A DNA stretch of 64,000 nucleotides. It comes from Bradyrhizobium sp. CSA207. Lineage in GTDB: Bacteria > Pseudomonadota > Alphaproteobacteria > Rhizobiales > Xanthobacteraceae. Below the pieces are notes generated by a model. The model made no database searches. It saw only the letters and a program-made list of their open reading frames with translations, and was not told the DNA's origin. The translations under genes and the position numbers were made by a program. The stretch is taken from the NCBI RefSeq assembly GCF_029051685.1, contig NZ_JAACFT010000017.1:1-64000 (forward strand). Reading direction: 5' to 3'. This document shows, one piece after another, positions 8,537 through 18,088 of the stretch (positions within the stretch are counted from its first letter, which is position 1; each line of letters opens with the position of its first letter).

Positions 8537-8983
8537 GTGGACAGCATCGAGCACTGCCGATTCGACGGTCAGTTGTACGCAATCATTGTGCGGGCTTCCT
8601 TTCGTGAGCCGGGGATCACGTTCTTTTCGCCTCCGGAGCTCTCGCAGCAGCTCGCCTTCATGAGTCATCCGGAAGGCAAGAGTATTGCACCACATCGACA
8701 CAACAAGGTGACGCGCGAGGTGCACTACACGCAGGAGGTCCTCCTTATCCAGAAGGGCAGGCTTCAGGTCGACTTTTACACTGAAGCCGAAGGCTATCTT
8801 GAAAGCCGCGTCCTCAATGCGGGCGACATCATCCTGCTCTGCAGTGGCGCGCACGGCTTTCACGTTCTCGAACCCGTGGAGATGTTCGAGATCAAGCAAG
8901 GCCCATATGCCGGGGAGAATGATAAGACGCGCTTTGCAGAGGTCGCGAACTCCGCTCTTCGGATCAAGGGTCCGGGCCTGTGA
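8537..8983 (+). CDS. Cupin-domain protein of a polysaccharide operon
   Basis: A 148-residue protein with a single cupin fold. The histidine-rich first motif is APHRHNKVTREVHYTQEVLLIQKG (about 52-75) and the second motif ends in GAHGFHVLEPVEMFEIKQGPY. Related short cupins occur next to nucleotide-sugar genes in O-antigen loci, where some are ketoisomerases and others have no known role. It opens a four-gene operon: GTG start here, then the perosamine-synthase-like gene overlapping at GTGA, a methyltransferase and a glycosyltransferase, both also overlapping. The likely role is handling or regulating a nucleotide sugar, but this is inference only. Confidence 0.75.
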   Translation: MDSIEHCRFDGQLYAIIVRASFREPGITFFSPPELSQQLAFMSHPEGKSIAPHRHNKVTREVHYTQEVLLIQKGRLQVDFYTEAEGYLESRVLNAGDIILLCSGAHGFHVLEPVEMFEIKQGPYAGENDKTRFAEVANSALRIKGPGL

Positions 8984-10101
8984 CCAAGACGTTCATTCCC
9001 GTGAACACGCCGCTGCTCGATGGGAACGAGGCCGAGTATCTCGCGGAGTGTATCCGCACTGGGTGGATCTCTTCCGAAGGTCCGTTCATCAAGCGGTTCG
9101 AGCAGGGGATGGCTGCTCTGGTCGGACGGCGCCACGGGGTTGCCGTGACCAACGGTTCAGTGGCGCTCGACATAGCGGTTCATGCCCTAGGACTTGAACC
9201 CGGTTCGGAGGTCATCCTACCGACTTTCACTATCATCAGCTGCGCCAGCGCGATTGTGAGGGCCGGCCTCGTCCCCGTCGGTGTCGATTGCGACCCGGCA
9301 ACCTGGAACATGACGGTCGAAGGCGTGGAGGCAGCGATCACACCGCGCACGCGTGCCATCATGCTGGTTCACATCTATGGTCTACCGGTCGACCTTGCAT
9401 CGATTCTCGAGCTTGCGCGCAGGCACGACTTGAAGGTGATCGAGGATGCAGCCGAAATGCATGGCCAGACCTATCGTGGCGCGCCCTGCGGCAGCTTCGG
9501 CGACATCTCGACGTTCAGCTTCTATCCGAACAAGCACGTCACGACCGGCGAAGGCGGCATGATCCTCACGGACGATGACGCGCTGGCGGAGCGCCTGGCG
9601 AGCCTGCGCAACCTCTGCTTCCAGCCGCAGCAGCGCTTCATTCACGAGGAACTCGGCTGGAACGCGCGCATGACCAATCTCCAGGCCGCGCTTGGTGTCG
9701 CACAGATCGAGCACCTACCCCGTACCGTCGAGTTGAAACGTCGGATCGGCCGGCTCTACGACGAACATCTCGAGGACGTGGCCGGCATCCGCCGTCCCGT
9801 TCCTCGCACCAACTATGCCGACAACATCTATTGGGTCTACGGGATCGTTCTCGACGACAACGTTCCGTTCGATGCCAAGGAGGCGATGGGGCGTCTGGCG
9901 CAGAAGGGCATCGGAACGCGACCGTTCTTCTGGTGCATGCACGAACAGCCGGTGCTCCGCCGGATGGGCTTCATGCTGAATGAGTCCCATCCCAACGCCG
10001 AACATATCGCTCGCCGCGGCTTCTATCTCCCAAGCGGTCTCGCATTAACCGAAGACGAGATCGCGCGTTCCGCTTGGGCGCTGAAAGAGATTCTGCCGTG
10101 A
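8980..10101 (+). CDS. Perosamine-synthase-like DegT aminotransferase
   Basis: A 373-residue PLP enzyme of the DegT/DnrJ/EryC1 family. The N-terminus (LDGNEAEYLAECIRTGWISS) and the segment VTNGSVALDIAVHALGL closely follow GDP-perosamine synthases (Per/RfbE). D156 (VIEDAAEMHG) contacts the PLP ring and K185 (SFYPNKHVTTGEGG) forms the Schiff base. Per transaminates GDP-4-keto-6-deoxymannose, exactly the product of the gmd gene at the left edge, to GDP-perosamine using glutamate. The GTG start overlaps the cupin stop. Another 4-amino-4,6-dideoxyhexose nucleotide remains possible because the family shares motifs across CDP-, TDP- and GDP-sugars. Confidence 0.88.
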   Translation: MTKTFIPVNTPLLDGNEAEYLAECIRTGWISSEGPFIKRFEQGMAALVGRRHGVAVTNGSVALDIAVHALGLEPGSEVILPTFTIISCASAIVRAGLVPVGVDCDPATWNMTVEGVEAAITPRTRAIMLVHIYGLPVDLASILELARRHDLKVIEDAAEMHGQTYRGAPCGSFGDISTFSFYPNKHVTTGEGGMILTDDDALAERLASLRNLCFQPQQRFIHEELGWNARMTNLQAALGVAQIEHLPRTVELKRRIGRLYDEHLEDVAGIRRPVPRTNYADNIYWVYGIVLDDNVPFDAKEAMGRLAQKGIGTRPFFWCMHEQPVLRRMGFMLNESHPNAEHIARRGFYLPSGLALTEDEIARSAWALKEILP

Positions 10102-10865
10102 GTGTCTTTGCCGGATACGCCCCTTGGTACGACCTTCTGTACGAAGACAAAAACTATTCGTCGGAGGTGGAGTTTGTCGAAGAACGTCTTCGCCACCACG
10201 GCACGGCTCCGGGCAAGCTGCTCGACCTGGGCTGCGGAACGGGCGTGCACGCCATCGAATTCGCTCGCCGCGGCTGGAGTCCCGCCGGTATCGACCTGAG
10301 CCAAGAAATGATCGCCCAGGCGAGCAGCCGTGCCGAACAGGCGGGACTTTCCATTCCCTTCCGCCAGGGCGACGCCTGCCAAAGTGGAACGGAGCGCGAC
10401 TTCGATGCAGTCGTGTCGCTGTTTCACGTAGCAAGCTACCAAAACAATCCCAAGAGCCTTGAAGGCCTGTTCAGAACCGCGCATGCCGCTTTGAAGCCCG
10501 GCGGCATTTTCCTCTTCGATTACTGGTACGGCGGCGCCGTTCTTACGCAGGGCGTCGAGACGAGGGTCAAGGTCAAGGAAAGAAGGCCGCTGCGCCTCAC
10601 GCGGATCGCGCAATCGAACCATGACGAGCTGAATGCCACAGTTTTCGTCAACTATACGCTCTTCTGCGAAGACATGGACCAAGGCTTGATCCGACGTGTC
10701 GAGGAGACGCACCGGATGCGCTACTGGTTTCCGTTCGAAATCGAGAGCTCTCTTCGCTCCTGTTGTTTCGAGCCAGTGGGTAGCTACGCCTGGCTTTCTG
10801 ACGCGCCGCCAAACTCGAAGACGTGGGCCGCGTACTCGATCGCCAGGAAGATCGCCGAGAGGTGA
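10098..10865 (+). CDS. Class I SAM-dependent methyltransferase
   Basis: A 255-residue Rossmann-fold methyltransferase. Motif I is LLDLGCGTGVHAIEFARRG (about 40-58), the acidic residue closing strand 2 is in GIDLSQEMI, and post-I/motif II lies in DFDAVVSLFHVASYQ. The GTG start overlaps the stop of the perosamine-synthase-like gene (GTGA) and its own stop overlaps the following glycosyltransferase start. It probably methylates a sugar hydroxyl or amino group of the glycan, or a polymer terminus; several bradyrhizobial and other alphaproteobacterial O-antigens contain methylated deoxysugars. The target is not determinable here. Confidence 0.85.
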   Translation: MSVFAGYAPWYDLLYEDKNYSSEVEFVEERLRHHGTAPGKLLDLGCGTGVHAIEFARRGWSPAGIDLSQEMIAQASSRAEQAGLSIPFRQGDACQSGTERDFDAVVSLFHVASYQNNPKSLEGLFRTAHAALKPGGIFLFDYWYGGAVLTQGVETRVKVKERRPLRLTRIAQSNHDELNATVFVNYTLFCEDMDQGLIRRVEETHRMRYWFPFEIESSLRSCCFEPVGSYAWLSDAPPNSKTWAAYSIARKIAER

Positions 10866-12070
10866 GACCGTTGCGCCTGGCCGTGATGCTGGAGCAAGCG
10901 ATTGAAGTCGGCGGAGGCTTCCAGCAGCCCCTGAACGATACGCTATGGCTTCGTGATTGGGCGAAGGAATCCGGCAATGAAATTGTGGTCTATTCGCCCT
11001 ATTCCCGGACGATGGAGGTCCTGAAGGAATTCGGGATCGAGAGCCGCCTATGCAAGTTCGGTGTTCTGGACCATGCGTTTCTCTTCCTCAAGTATTGTCG
11101 CCCCTTCGATCTCGTCCAGATCGCTCTGAAGGCCAAGTCGCCGTTCGAGAGAGCCCTAATCAAGGATGGGATCGACCTCGTTCATTTCACCTCGACGTCA
11201 AAGCGGCACCTCCTGCTTTACAAGCTGCCGTTTCTCATCACGATATTCGACACCTGTCATCGCGACGCTCCGGAGTTCCCAGAGGTGCGGGCATTCGGCG
11301 AATTTGAACGGCGGGAGATCTTGTTTGGCCTCGGCTGTACGAAAGCAGCGATAGTAATCGTCAACGCACCGAAACTAATCGACGACCTCAGCCAGCGATA
11401 CGCGATGGAGCGGGACCGGGCCATTTGCATACCCTTCTCGCCGTCGACCTATGTCGCACGGTCACCCGAAGGCGACGCTACCGATTCGGCGGTCTTGCAG
11501 AAGTATGGGCTCCAGCCCGGCTATTTGTTCTATCCGGCGCAATTCTGGCCGCACAAGAACCATGCGATGCTGCTGATGGCCCTCGCACTGCTCCGCGAAA
11601 GGGGCATCACGGAGCGCTTGGTGCTGTGCGGTTCGGACAGGGGCGGCCGCGAAAAAATCGACGCTGCCATCGCGACCTATGGCCTCGCCGCGCAAGTCTC
11701 TATCGTCGGCTTTGTCGAATCCTCCGAGCTTGGCGCCCTCTACCGCGGAGCCTCTGCGCTGGTGATGCCCAGCTATTTCGGTCCGACCAACATGCCTCCA
11801 TTAGAAGCCTGGGCCGTCGGAACGCCCGTCATTTATCCCGAGGCCTTCGAGGAACAAGTCGGCGACGCTGCGATCCTGTTCGACTATGACGATCCGCAGT
11901 CGCTGGCAGATGCCATTCTCGGGCTTCGCGCGAACGGCACACGTGAACGCTTGTGCGAGGCCGGATACCAGCGGCTCAAACTATTCGCAGCCGAGACCAA
12001 GCGCGGGCGCGAGCAATTCGCACGGCAGATGCAGCGGCTGAAGCACCGGCTGGGACTGGCCCTGCACTGA
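10862..12070 (+). CDS. GT4-type glycosyltransferase
   Basis: A 402-residue GT-B glycosyltransferase. The C-terminal Rossmann half has YLFYPAQFWPHKNHAMLLMAL, LVLCGSDRGGREKI, and the donor-site region ALVMPSYFGPTNMPPLEAWAVGTPVIYP with the conserved glutamate of the E-x7-E motif (PPLEAWAVGTPVIYPE), typical of family GT4 mannosyl-like enzymes. The N-terminal VMLEQAIEVGGGFQQPL segment holds the glycine-rich acceptor loop. The GTG start overlaps the methyltransferase stop as GTGA. Last gene of the cupin operon, ending just before the convergent flippase. GT4 and a perosamine locus suggest a GDP-sugar donor, but this is inference. Confidence 0.85.
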   Translation: MRPLRLAVMLEQAIEVGGGFQQPLNDTLWLRDWAKESGNEIVVYSPYSRTMEVLKEFGIESRLCKFGVLDHAFLFLKYCRPFDLVQIALKAKSPFERALIKDGIDLVHFTSTSKRHLLLYKLPFLITIFDTCHRDAPEFPEVRAFGEFERREILFGLGCTKAAIVIVNAPKLIDDLSQRYAMERDRAICIPFSPSTYVARSPEGDATDSAVLQKYGLQPGYLFYPAQFWPHKNHAMLLMALALLRERGITERLVLCGSDRGGREKIDAAIATYGLAAQVSIVGFVESSELGALYRGASALVMPSYFGPTNMPPLEAWAVGTPVIYPEAFEEQVGDAAILFDYDDPQSLADAILGLRANGTRERLCEAGYQRLKLFAAETKRGREQFARQMQRLKHRLGLALH

Positions 12071-12087
12071 GCCGTCCAGGCGCCCGG

Positions 12088-13656
12088 TCAGGAGGGAATC
12101 AGCTCGATCAGACGCGCGCGCAAATTGGGTTTAAGGAGCGGACTCGCGATCACGCCGACGATCGCCAGCCATATCGCGCACTCATACAGAAAATGCGCCC
12201 CCCCACTTCCGGGCGCAATCGCCGCGATCATCGTCCCCAAGGCCCAGCCGGGCACCACGATGATCACAGCCACGAGGAGCAGGAAGGCGACGTGGCGGAA
12301 CGTATCATGTAGCGTCTGCTTCATGACAAGGATGGCGAGCAGGCCGAACTGGATGGCGAGGTCGCTCGCGACTATGGCAAGAGCCGCGCCGAGCGGACCC
12401 AACGAACGGATCAGCACGACGGACAGGCCGAGAAACACAATGAGATGCAGCCCCTTGGTTCGAACCAGCAGATCGGCGCGGTTGCTGTGATTGGCGAAAC
12501 CAAGGGCCAGCAGGGAGGGAGCAACGGCCGCGGCTCCAAGCAGCAACGTGACTGCGAGGGAGGTGTCCAGGGGAATGCCCCCCCGTGTCCAAAGCGCAAA
12601 AAAATCAGCCCAGAATGACAGCAGGCCGGCCACGACGGCGCTGGCAAGCGCCGTCACGAGCACCGACCCATAGGCATAGTGGCGGCGCAGCCGCTCGTGG
12701 TCGCCAACCGCATAGTCGTGACCGAGTTCTGCCGCCATTGGTGTGACCATTTGGCTGCAGAGCCCTCTCACCAGGCTAGCCACGACGCGCGTGAGCCCCC
12801 ACTGGGCGACGGCGACCCGATCGACGACAAAAGCGCTCACCAAGAGTACCGGCAGATTCATCAAGGCCAGTTCAGCCGCGTTGGCGACACCAAAAGGGAT
12901 AGCACGCCTGAGTTGTCCAATACCCCAGCGCCACGACCACACACAACGTCGGCGCCGCAGGAATGGAAACAGTCGCGGCGCATCTATCGCAATCAAGAAG
13001 ACCCCAAATAGGAGCTGTATCGCGCTGTAGGCGATTGCGACAGCGAATAGGCTGCCGAACAGCGCGAGCGCAACGAGCTGCGCAATCTGAATCAGCAGGA
13101 GATCGCCGCACAATAACCAGGTGATCCGCCCGAACTTGCCGCGCACTCTATAAAGGGCTGAAACCAGATTGGTCGGCAAAGTGAAAAGCATACCGACGAG
13201 CATGACTAGCATGGCGGAATCGAATGAAGCCGTCGTCTTGAACCCCAGCATCGTGGATGGCGGCAAAAGCTCGACGACCGCGACCACCACTGCACTCAGG
13301 AGAAGGACGAGGTTGAGATAGGCGCGCATCACCCCGTGGTAGAAGTTTCCTGTTCGCCCGTCACAGTCGGCGCATGACCTAAACGCAAGGAATCGGTTGA
13401 TGGCTCGGGACTGGAGACCACAATCGGCGATGACTATAAGGCTTCCGGCCGCGTAGATCGCAAGCCAGGCCGCGAGCGTATCGCTCGACCAGAAGTGCAG
13501 GAACACCGGAACCAGCACCAGCTGCTGTGCTACTCCCAGGATGATGAGAACGAAATTCGCCGACCAGCCGTGCAGAAGCCGGCGCAAGCGGCCCTCCCCG
13601 CCGAGCCCAGGGCTGGGCCCTGCCTTGCTTCGCGCATCAGCTTGCGTACCGGTCAA
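12088..13656 (-). CDS. Wzx-like polysaccharide flippase (MOP superfamily)
   Basis: A 522-residue protein with about fourteen hydrophobic segments, consistent with the MOP (multidrug/oligosaccharidyl-lipid/polysaccharide) exporters that flip undecaprenyl-PP-linked repeat units. A charged N-terminal tail precedes the first helix (NFVLIILGVAQQLVLVPVF), then pairs of helices continue to the C-terminus, with the cytoplasmic loop RRAIPFGVANAAELALMNLP midway. The start is TTG with a purine-rich AAGGGGGG just upstream. Transcribed against the operon ending at 12070. Together with the Wzy-like candidate it suggests a Wzx/Wzy-dependent route. I see no Wzz here. Confidence 0.8.
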   Translation of the reverse strand: MTGTQADARSKAGPSPGLGGEGRLRRLLHGWSANFVLIILGVAQQLVLVPVFLHFWSSDTLAAWLAIYAAGSLIVIADCGLQSRAINRFLAFRSCADCDGRTGNFYHGVMRAYLNLVLLLSAVVVAVVELLPPSTMLGFKTTASFDSAMLVMLVGMLFTLPTNLVSALYRVRGKFGRITWLLCGDLLLIQIAQLVALALFGSLFAVAIAYSAIQLLFGVFLIAIDAPRLFPFLRRRRCVWSWRWGIGQLRRAIPFGVANAAELALMNLPVLLVSAFVVDRVAVAQWGLTRVVASLVRGLCSQMVTPMAAELGHDYAVGDHERLRRHYAYGSVLVTALASAVVAGLLSFWADFFALWTRGGIPLDTSLAVTLLLGAAAVAPSLLALGFANHSNRADLLVRTKGLHLIVFLGLSVVLIRSLGPLGAALAIVASDLAIQFGLLAILVMKQTLHDTFRHVAFLLLVAVIIVVPGWALGTMIAAIAPGSGGAHFLYECAIWLAIVGVIASPLLKPNLRARLIELIPS

Positions 13657-14053
13657 GCGCCCCCCTTATAGCGCAGGCTTGCGCATAGCCGCTCGAAAAT
13701 TCCTGGAAAACCTAAGCAGGCTGTTACCCTACCCTGGCGAGCGCGAGTTGTCTGCCGGAAGAAAGCGGCAATTTTCGCACAGTTTCATCCGGCCGCCGAG
13801 CGTGTCTTTTAGAGCGTCGCGGAAATCGGGGCAATGCAGGAAAGTCCCGAGGAGGATGCCCGCGAACGCCAGCGGCGAGCCGTCAGTTAAGCCGGCCGAT
13901 CTCGATGTCCACACCATGTCGGACGCATGATTATCGTGTGCACAGCGCTTTTGGCCCCGGCCCTCGCTTGGGACGATCAGATGCTCTAAGAGAGTACAAT
14001 ATGAGGACAGACCGAAAACCAGCTTCCGTGCCGGTAAGCCGTTGAAATAGGAT
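13657..14053. other. Intergenic region, divergent between flippase and GT-C gene
   Basis: About 400 bases separate the leftward flippase from the rightward GT-C-like gene, so it should hold two promoters. A 62-codon frame on the minus strand (13729-13917) has no recognisable family or ribosome-binding site and looks like chance. I see no repeat, terminator or known operator. Confidence 0.4.
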
Positions 14054-16006
14054 GTGCGTGCATTGAACTCAGTCTGTCTACCATGGCGTGGTTACATCCC
14101 CGGACGTCTCCTGCGTTGGCGTCACTCCTTTCCCAATTACAGATTTGTTCCTGCGCTCTCGATTGTGCTGGCCACGATAATCGTCTTGCTGCTCGTTATC
14201 GATCGCGGCTTCGATCTGACTGACGAGGGGATGTATCTATACGATATGGAGCACCCCGGGCTGAACTCAGGGACGCACATCAACCTCATCGCCGGAAAAT
14301 TTGGCCACCTCTTCCACAACAACATTGTGGTGTGGCGGGCGATTTCGCTCGCCTTGAACATTGCCGGGTCGCTGATCTTCGCCGCCGGATTTTGGCGGCT
14401 GGGAGCATGCCTTGGTCTGCTTGGAGATCGCACAAGATCGGCGCAGGCGGGATTCTCCATCGCCGTTCTGATTGGGTCGCTCGGATATTATGGTGCCGGT
14501 CCGCCCTCTCTCTCGTCGAACAGCGTGGCTGCATTCGGCTTGCTCGCTGGCACGGGGATGCTTGCACTTGCCGTTACGGTCGCGCCGGGCATTTGGCGAT
14601 ACTTCGCGGTCGCGTTGTCCTCGCTGGCGATCGTTCTGCTCGAAGCAGCCCGGATCAGCGCAGGGCTCGGCTATGTGCTGGCCGCGCCGGCGATGTTGTG
14701 GCTGGCTTCCTCATTGATTGGCTGGCGGGCGACTGTACGGCTCGCCTTGGCGCATATCCTTTTTGGAGTGCTCTGGACCATCGTGCTCGCGACGAGCCTC
14801 GACGCTTGGCAGCAGATTTTGCCCGTCGTGCAATTCCTGCTCAGCACCGGCGCTTCAGGAGAGTCGTCCTATAACTACAGCTTGCTCGCGGAGCAGCACC
14901 TGCAGGATATCCTTGCCTTCGCATGGCAATCGCTACGGTATGCCGCCGCCGCGGCCGGAGCCGGGCTCGTCTCGAGTCTGCTGCTGCTAGGCTGGCGATC
15001 CTTTTTCGCCTCGCCATCATTCCTGCTGCTCCGCCGCGTCCGCGCAAGCGTGCTGTTCTTCGCGGCTCTTTTGCCGATGATTCCGCTGTCGGGCTACATT
15101 TCCTTGATCGACGTCTTCGCGAACTGGCCGACCGGCGCCTGCGCCGGCGCCGGCATGATCGTTTGCGACCAGCCAACCGGGTTGACTGGACGGCCCTTCA
15201 TGTACGCCGTCGGCGGACAGATCGTCGTTGCGGCCCTGTTCATCGCCTTGGATCGGCTCAGTCCGAGAAGCGCACCACGTGACGAGGTCGTCGCTCGCTG
15301 GAGCATCTCGACCTTCTTCCTCCTGCTCACGCTGCTGCTGGTCCTCACAATCGTCACTTCGATCGGCACCAATACAGGCTTGCTTGCGCATAGCATCTTT
15401 TGCCTCGGGCCCGTGATGGCGGCCGGATACTTTGCCCTGACACATGCGGGCTCTCGCCTGGGCCGAATACCTGACCATATCGCGCCGGTCTCCCTTGTCT
15501 GCTTCTCCCTGCTGATGGCAATCGCCGTCGGCCATAATCGATTGTTCTTTCCCTATCGGCTGGATAGCACGATCTTCAAACAGACGACGCGGCTCAATCA
15601 CCCGCCGGAGCTCAAGCGGCTCAAAGTCAGCGCGAACCTGTCGAGCGTGCTGACGAGCATCGATCATACACTGCAAGGCGCCGGCTTCGACCCGCAGCGC
15701 GATCTGGTTCTGCCGATTTACAACATGCCGGGCCTTCTCGTCGGCACCAATACGCGCGCATTCGGATTTGCCTGGCTCGACACAGGGCCAGGCTGGGACG
15801 AGATCAATTGCCATCGCGTCAAAACCGATCCGGCCGACCTTCGCGCCATCGGGCGGCTCTTTGTACTGTCCAACAGCGCAGCCAGCCCAGCCTTTGCGAA
15901 TTGTCTGAAAGAGCGCGGCGTCGATATGGCAGCCGAGCGGCGGATCGCGACTATCCCAATTGAAGCCGATCGTGCAGTAACGGTTGGCATAATTCCTATT
16001 CCCTGA
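14054..16006 (+). CDS. Large polytopic GT-C-like membrane protein
   Basis: About 650 residues with an N-terminal positively charged tail, about ten to twelve helices, and a roughly 120-residue soluble C-terminal domain after FFPYRLDSTIF. The first periplasmic loop carries the acidic pair in GFDLTDEGMYLYD, matching the DxD/DE motif expected in GT-C glycosyltransferases that use polyprenyl-phosphate sugars. No closer family is evident. The GTG start is only a best guess. It is followed by a second, unrelated-looking protein of the same size and architecture, and a GT2 of the polyprenyl-phosphate type lies 3 kb on. This supports a lipid-linked glycan modification role in the periplasm. Confidence 0.7.
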   Translation: MRALNSVCLPWRGYIPGRLLRWRHSFPNYRFVPALSIVLATIIVLLLVIDRGFDLTDEGMYLYDMEHPGLNSGTHINLIAGKFGHLFHNNIVVWRAISLALNIAGSLIFAAGFWRLGACLGLLGDRTRSAQAGFSIAVLIGSLGYYGAGPPSLSSNSVAAFGLLAGTGMLALAVTVAPGIWRYFAVALSSLAIVLLEAARISAGLGYVLAAPAMLWLASSLIGWRATVRLALAHILFGVLWTIVLATSLDAWQQILPVVQFLLSTGASGESSYNYSLLAEQHLQDILAFAWQSLRYAAAAAGAGLVSSLLLLGWRSFFASPSFLLLRRVRASVLFFAALLPMIPLSGYISLIDVFANWPTGACAGAGMIVCDQPTGLTGRPFMYAVGGQIVVAALFIALDRLSPRSAPRDEVVARWSISTFFLLLTLLLVLTIVTSIGTNTGLLAHSIFCLGPVMAAGYFALTHAGSRLGRIPDHIAPVSLVCFSLLMAIAVGHNRLFFPYRLDSTIFKQTTRLNHPPELKRLKVSANLSSVLTSIDHTLQGAGFDPQRDLVLPIYNMPGLLVGTNTRAFGFAWLDTGPGWDEINCHRVKTDPADLRAIGRLFVLSNSAASPAFANCLKERGVDMAAERRIATIPIEADRAVTVGIIPIP

Positions 16007-16055
16007 GGCGATCGCCGCCGGCCGTTTGGCTCTAGAATAAGCAGACCAGCCCACA

Positions 16056-18029
16056 ATGTCGTACAGCAATCCCCCAGATCCGCGGCTCACGCGCATCCTC
16101 TACGTCGCCTTCGGCGTCACCATTGCAGCCTCACTTCTCACATATTTCGACGCACTGTCTCAGTACGCCACGTCCGACCAGGAGGTGACCGCGCTCCGGC
16201 TGACCAACTTCCTCAATGACCCACGATCTGCGTCGCCGTCGCAGGGATCGATGATTTCCAACATTTTTGTCGCCGGCCCCGCTAAGCTTCTCGCAGGCCT
16301 GCTCGGCTGGATCTGGCACATCGACGATCTCATCGTCTGGAACATCCACTATACGAAGATACTGCCCTTCGCGGTCTTCCAGGTCACGGCCTCGCTCGCA
16401 TTCATCGTGTATCTGGCACACTCCGCGACGATACTGGCCCGCCCTCACACCGCGAACAGAACCATCGCGCTGCTCTTTGCAGTGATGGTTATCATGAACT
16501 ACCCGATGCTGAAGGGGCTGGTGAAAGTCCTGAAATACGACGCGCTGTCGACGCTGTTTTCAGCAATCACGGTTCTTTGCTATTTGCGATATCGCACGAC
16601 TAGGTCGTCCTCCTCAGAGACCTTTCCTGTTGCGTCGATCGGCTTCTTCGCAGCTCTCGCCTATCTCGAAAAGGATTCCACCTTCTCGAACTCGGTGCTG
16701 ATCCTCCTGATAGAAGCAACACTGCTTCCCTTCTCGTCGGCTGACGGCCGAACAGCCTTGCTCCGGCTGGCACGCTTTCTCGGCATAGTCATTGCGACTT
16801 TCCTCGTAACCAGCTTTGTCGGCTCGCCCATCTTCTGGCGGCATCCCCTTCAAGTTTTGACGCTATTCTCAAGCGTTGACCAATATCTCGTAAATCTGCC
16901 GACGGGCCTCACTGTACTGAGTGCGGTGATCTTGGGCTCCTTCTACATTTTCATCCCAACGATACGACCTCTGTGGCCGGCACGGGTCAGCCTGCCGGTT
17001 TTCCAGAGAACCCTCCTGCTATTTTCCGCTGCGGCGATCGTCGTCTTCGTCGTCGCTACTGTGATGTTTCAGGAAAACATCCTTTACGATCCGACCATCG
17101 CCGGCAACGATCTGCGCCCAGAGGATCTTCAGGCCCGCTCGATCTATGTCTCGAAGCCGATCGCCCTCAGCTCGATCACGACGCTGGACCAGAGCGCCTG
17201 GATCACCCACGCCAAGGTCCTGTTCAGCATGATCAGGGTGCTGTTCTACACGCTCCCGGAGATAACCATCTTCATGATCGTGACCGCTGTTCCCCTGTTC
17301 CTGCTGCTGTCCCGCAACAACGAGAACCTCTTCAAGTCACATGCAGCAACCCTGCTTCTGCTGCTTGCCATTCCGGCCGCGACGCTGCTGGCCTACGGCG
17401 TCGGCGACGTCCCCTTCGACCCGAAATATCTCGTTCTGATCGGCCTGCTCCTGACGATCTACGGGATGTTTCCAGCACTGCTCGCCCTGACGAGGAGTCC
17501 AGGCCCTCTCGCCACGACAGCCTATCTCGCGGTGACCTGCGCTGTCCTGTGGACCGCGCTCGGCGCGGCTCCCACCTACCTGCGATACAAAAACATCCTG
17601 CGCGACCGGGTCCTCGAAAATGCGTCACCCCTCGACATGAACCATTACATCTGGTGGACATGGGCAGGCTGGGGCGAGACGACCTATGCGATCTCCCGGC
17701 ACATCGAGGCGACCGCCAAACGGCCGATGACTATCGCCTTCGACTACAGACGGCCTTTCTATACGACTGCGGGCCTCGCCTGGATTCGAATTGATTTTGA
17801 AACTTGTCAGTCCCTGGCCGAACTGAAAACGATCTTGAACGGCCCCGAGGTTCGGGATGCCGATGTCCTCGTGGTCAGCAAGAACATGAGCAATCGGCGA
17901 TGGTGCCTAAATCAGATCCTGCGACGAATGCGCGACCAGGCGGTCTATGTCGATCGTCAACAAGGCTTCGAATATGGCTGGTTGTTCAACTATAGCGACG
18001 TGAAACGGACATTTGGCGAAGAAGAATAA
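16056..18029 (+). CDS. Second large polytopic GT-C-like membrane protein
   Basis: A 657-residue membrane protein with one N-terminal helix (ILYVAFGVTIAASLLTYF), a periplasmic loop with acidic residues (YATSDQEVTALRL) in the GT-C position, about ten more helices, and a hydrophilic C-terminal region of about 110 residues. It sits 49 bases after the previous GT-C-like gene and is probably co-transcribed. ATG start at MSYSNPPDPR. The two neighbours share layout but little recognisable sequence. I infer a periplasmic glycosyltransferase or related enzyme acting on surface glycan; a transporter cannot be excluded. Confidence 0.7.
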   Translation: MSYSNPPDPRLTRILYVAFGVTIAASLLTYFDALSQYATSDQEVTALRLTNFLNDPRSASPSQGSMISNIFVAGPAKLLAGLLGWIWHIDDLIVWNIHYTKILPFAVFQVTASLAFIVYLAHSATILARPHTANRTIALLFAVMVIMNYPMLKGLVKVLKYDALSTLFSAITVLCYLRYRTTRSSSSETFPVASIGFFAALAYLEKDSTFSNSVLILLIEATLLPFSSADGRTALLRLARFLGIVIATFLVTSFVGSPIFWRHPLQVLTLFSSVDQYLVNLPTGLTVLSAVILGSFYIFIPTIRPLWPARVSLPVFQRTLLLFSAAAIVVFVVATVMFQENILYDPTIAGNDLRPEDLQARSIYVSKPIALSSITTLDQSAWITHAKVLFSMIRVLFYTLPEITIFMIVTAVPLFLLLSRNNENLFKSHAATLLLLLAIPAATLLAYGVGDVPFDPKYLVLIGLLLTIYGMFPALLALTRSPGPLATTAYLAVTCAVLWTALGAAPTYLRYKNILRDRVLENASPLDMNHYIWWTWAGWGETTYAISRHIEATAKRPMTIAFDYRRPFYTTAGLAWIRIDFETCQSLAELKTILNGPEVRDADVLVVSKNMSNRRWCLNQILRRMRDQAVYVDRQQGFEYGWLFNYSDVKRTFGEEE

Positions 18030-18088
18030 GGCACCAACGTTGCCTTCGGCATCCGCGACGAAGATAGTACCAGAATCTGCGTCCCCGG

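Noticed and set aside
13729..13917. Minus-strand 62-codon frame in the 397-bp gap
   Set aside because: No ribosome-binding site or family; composition looks like chance.
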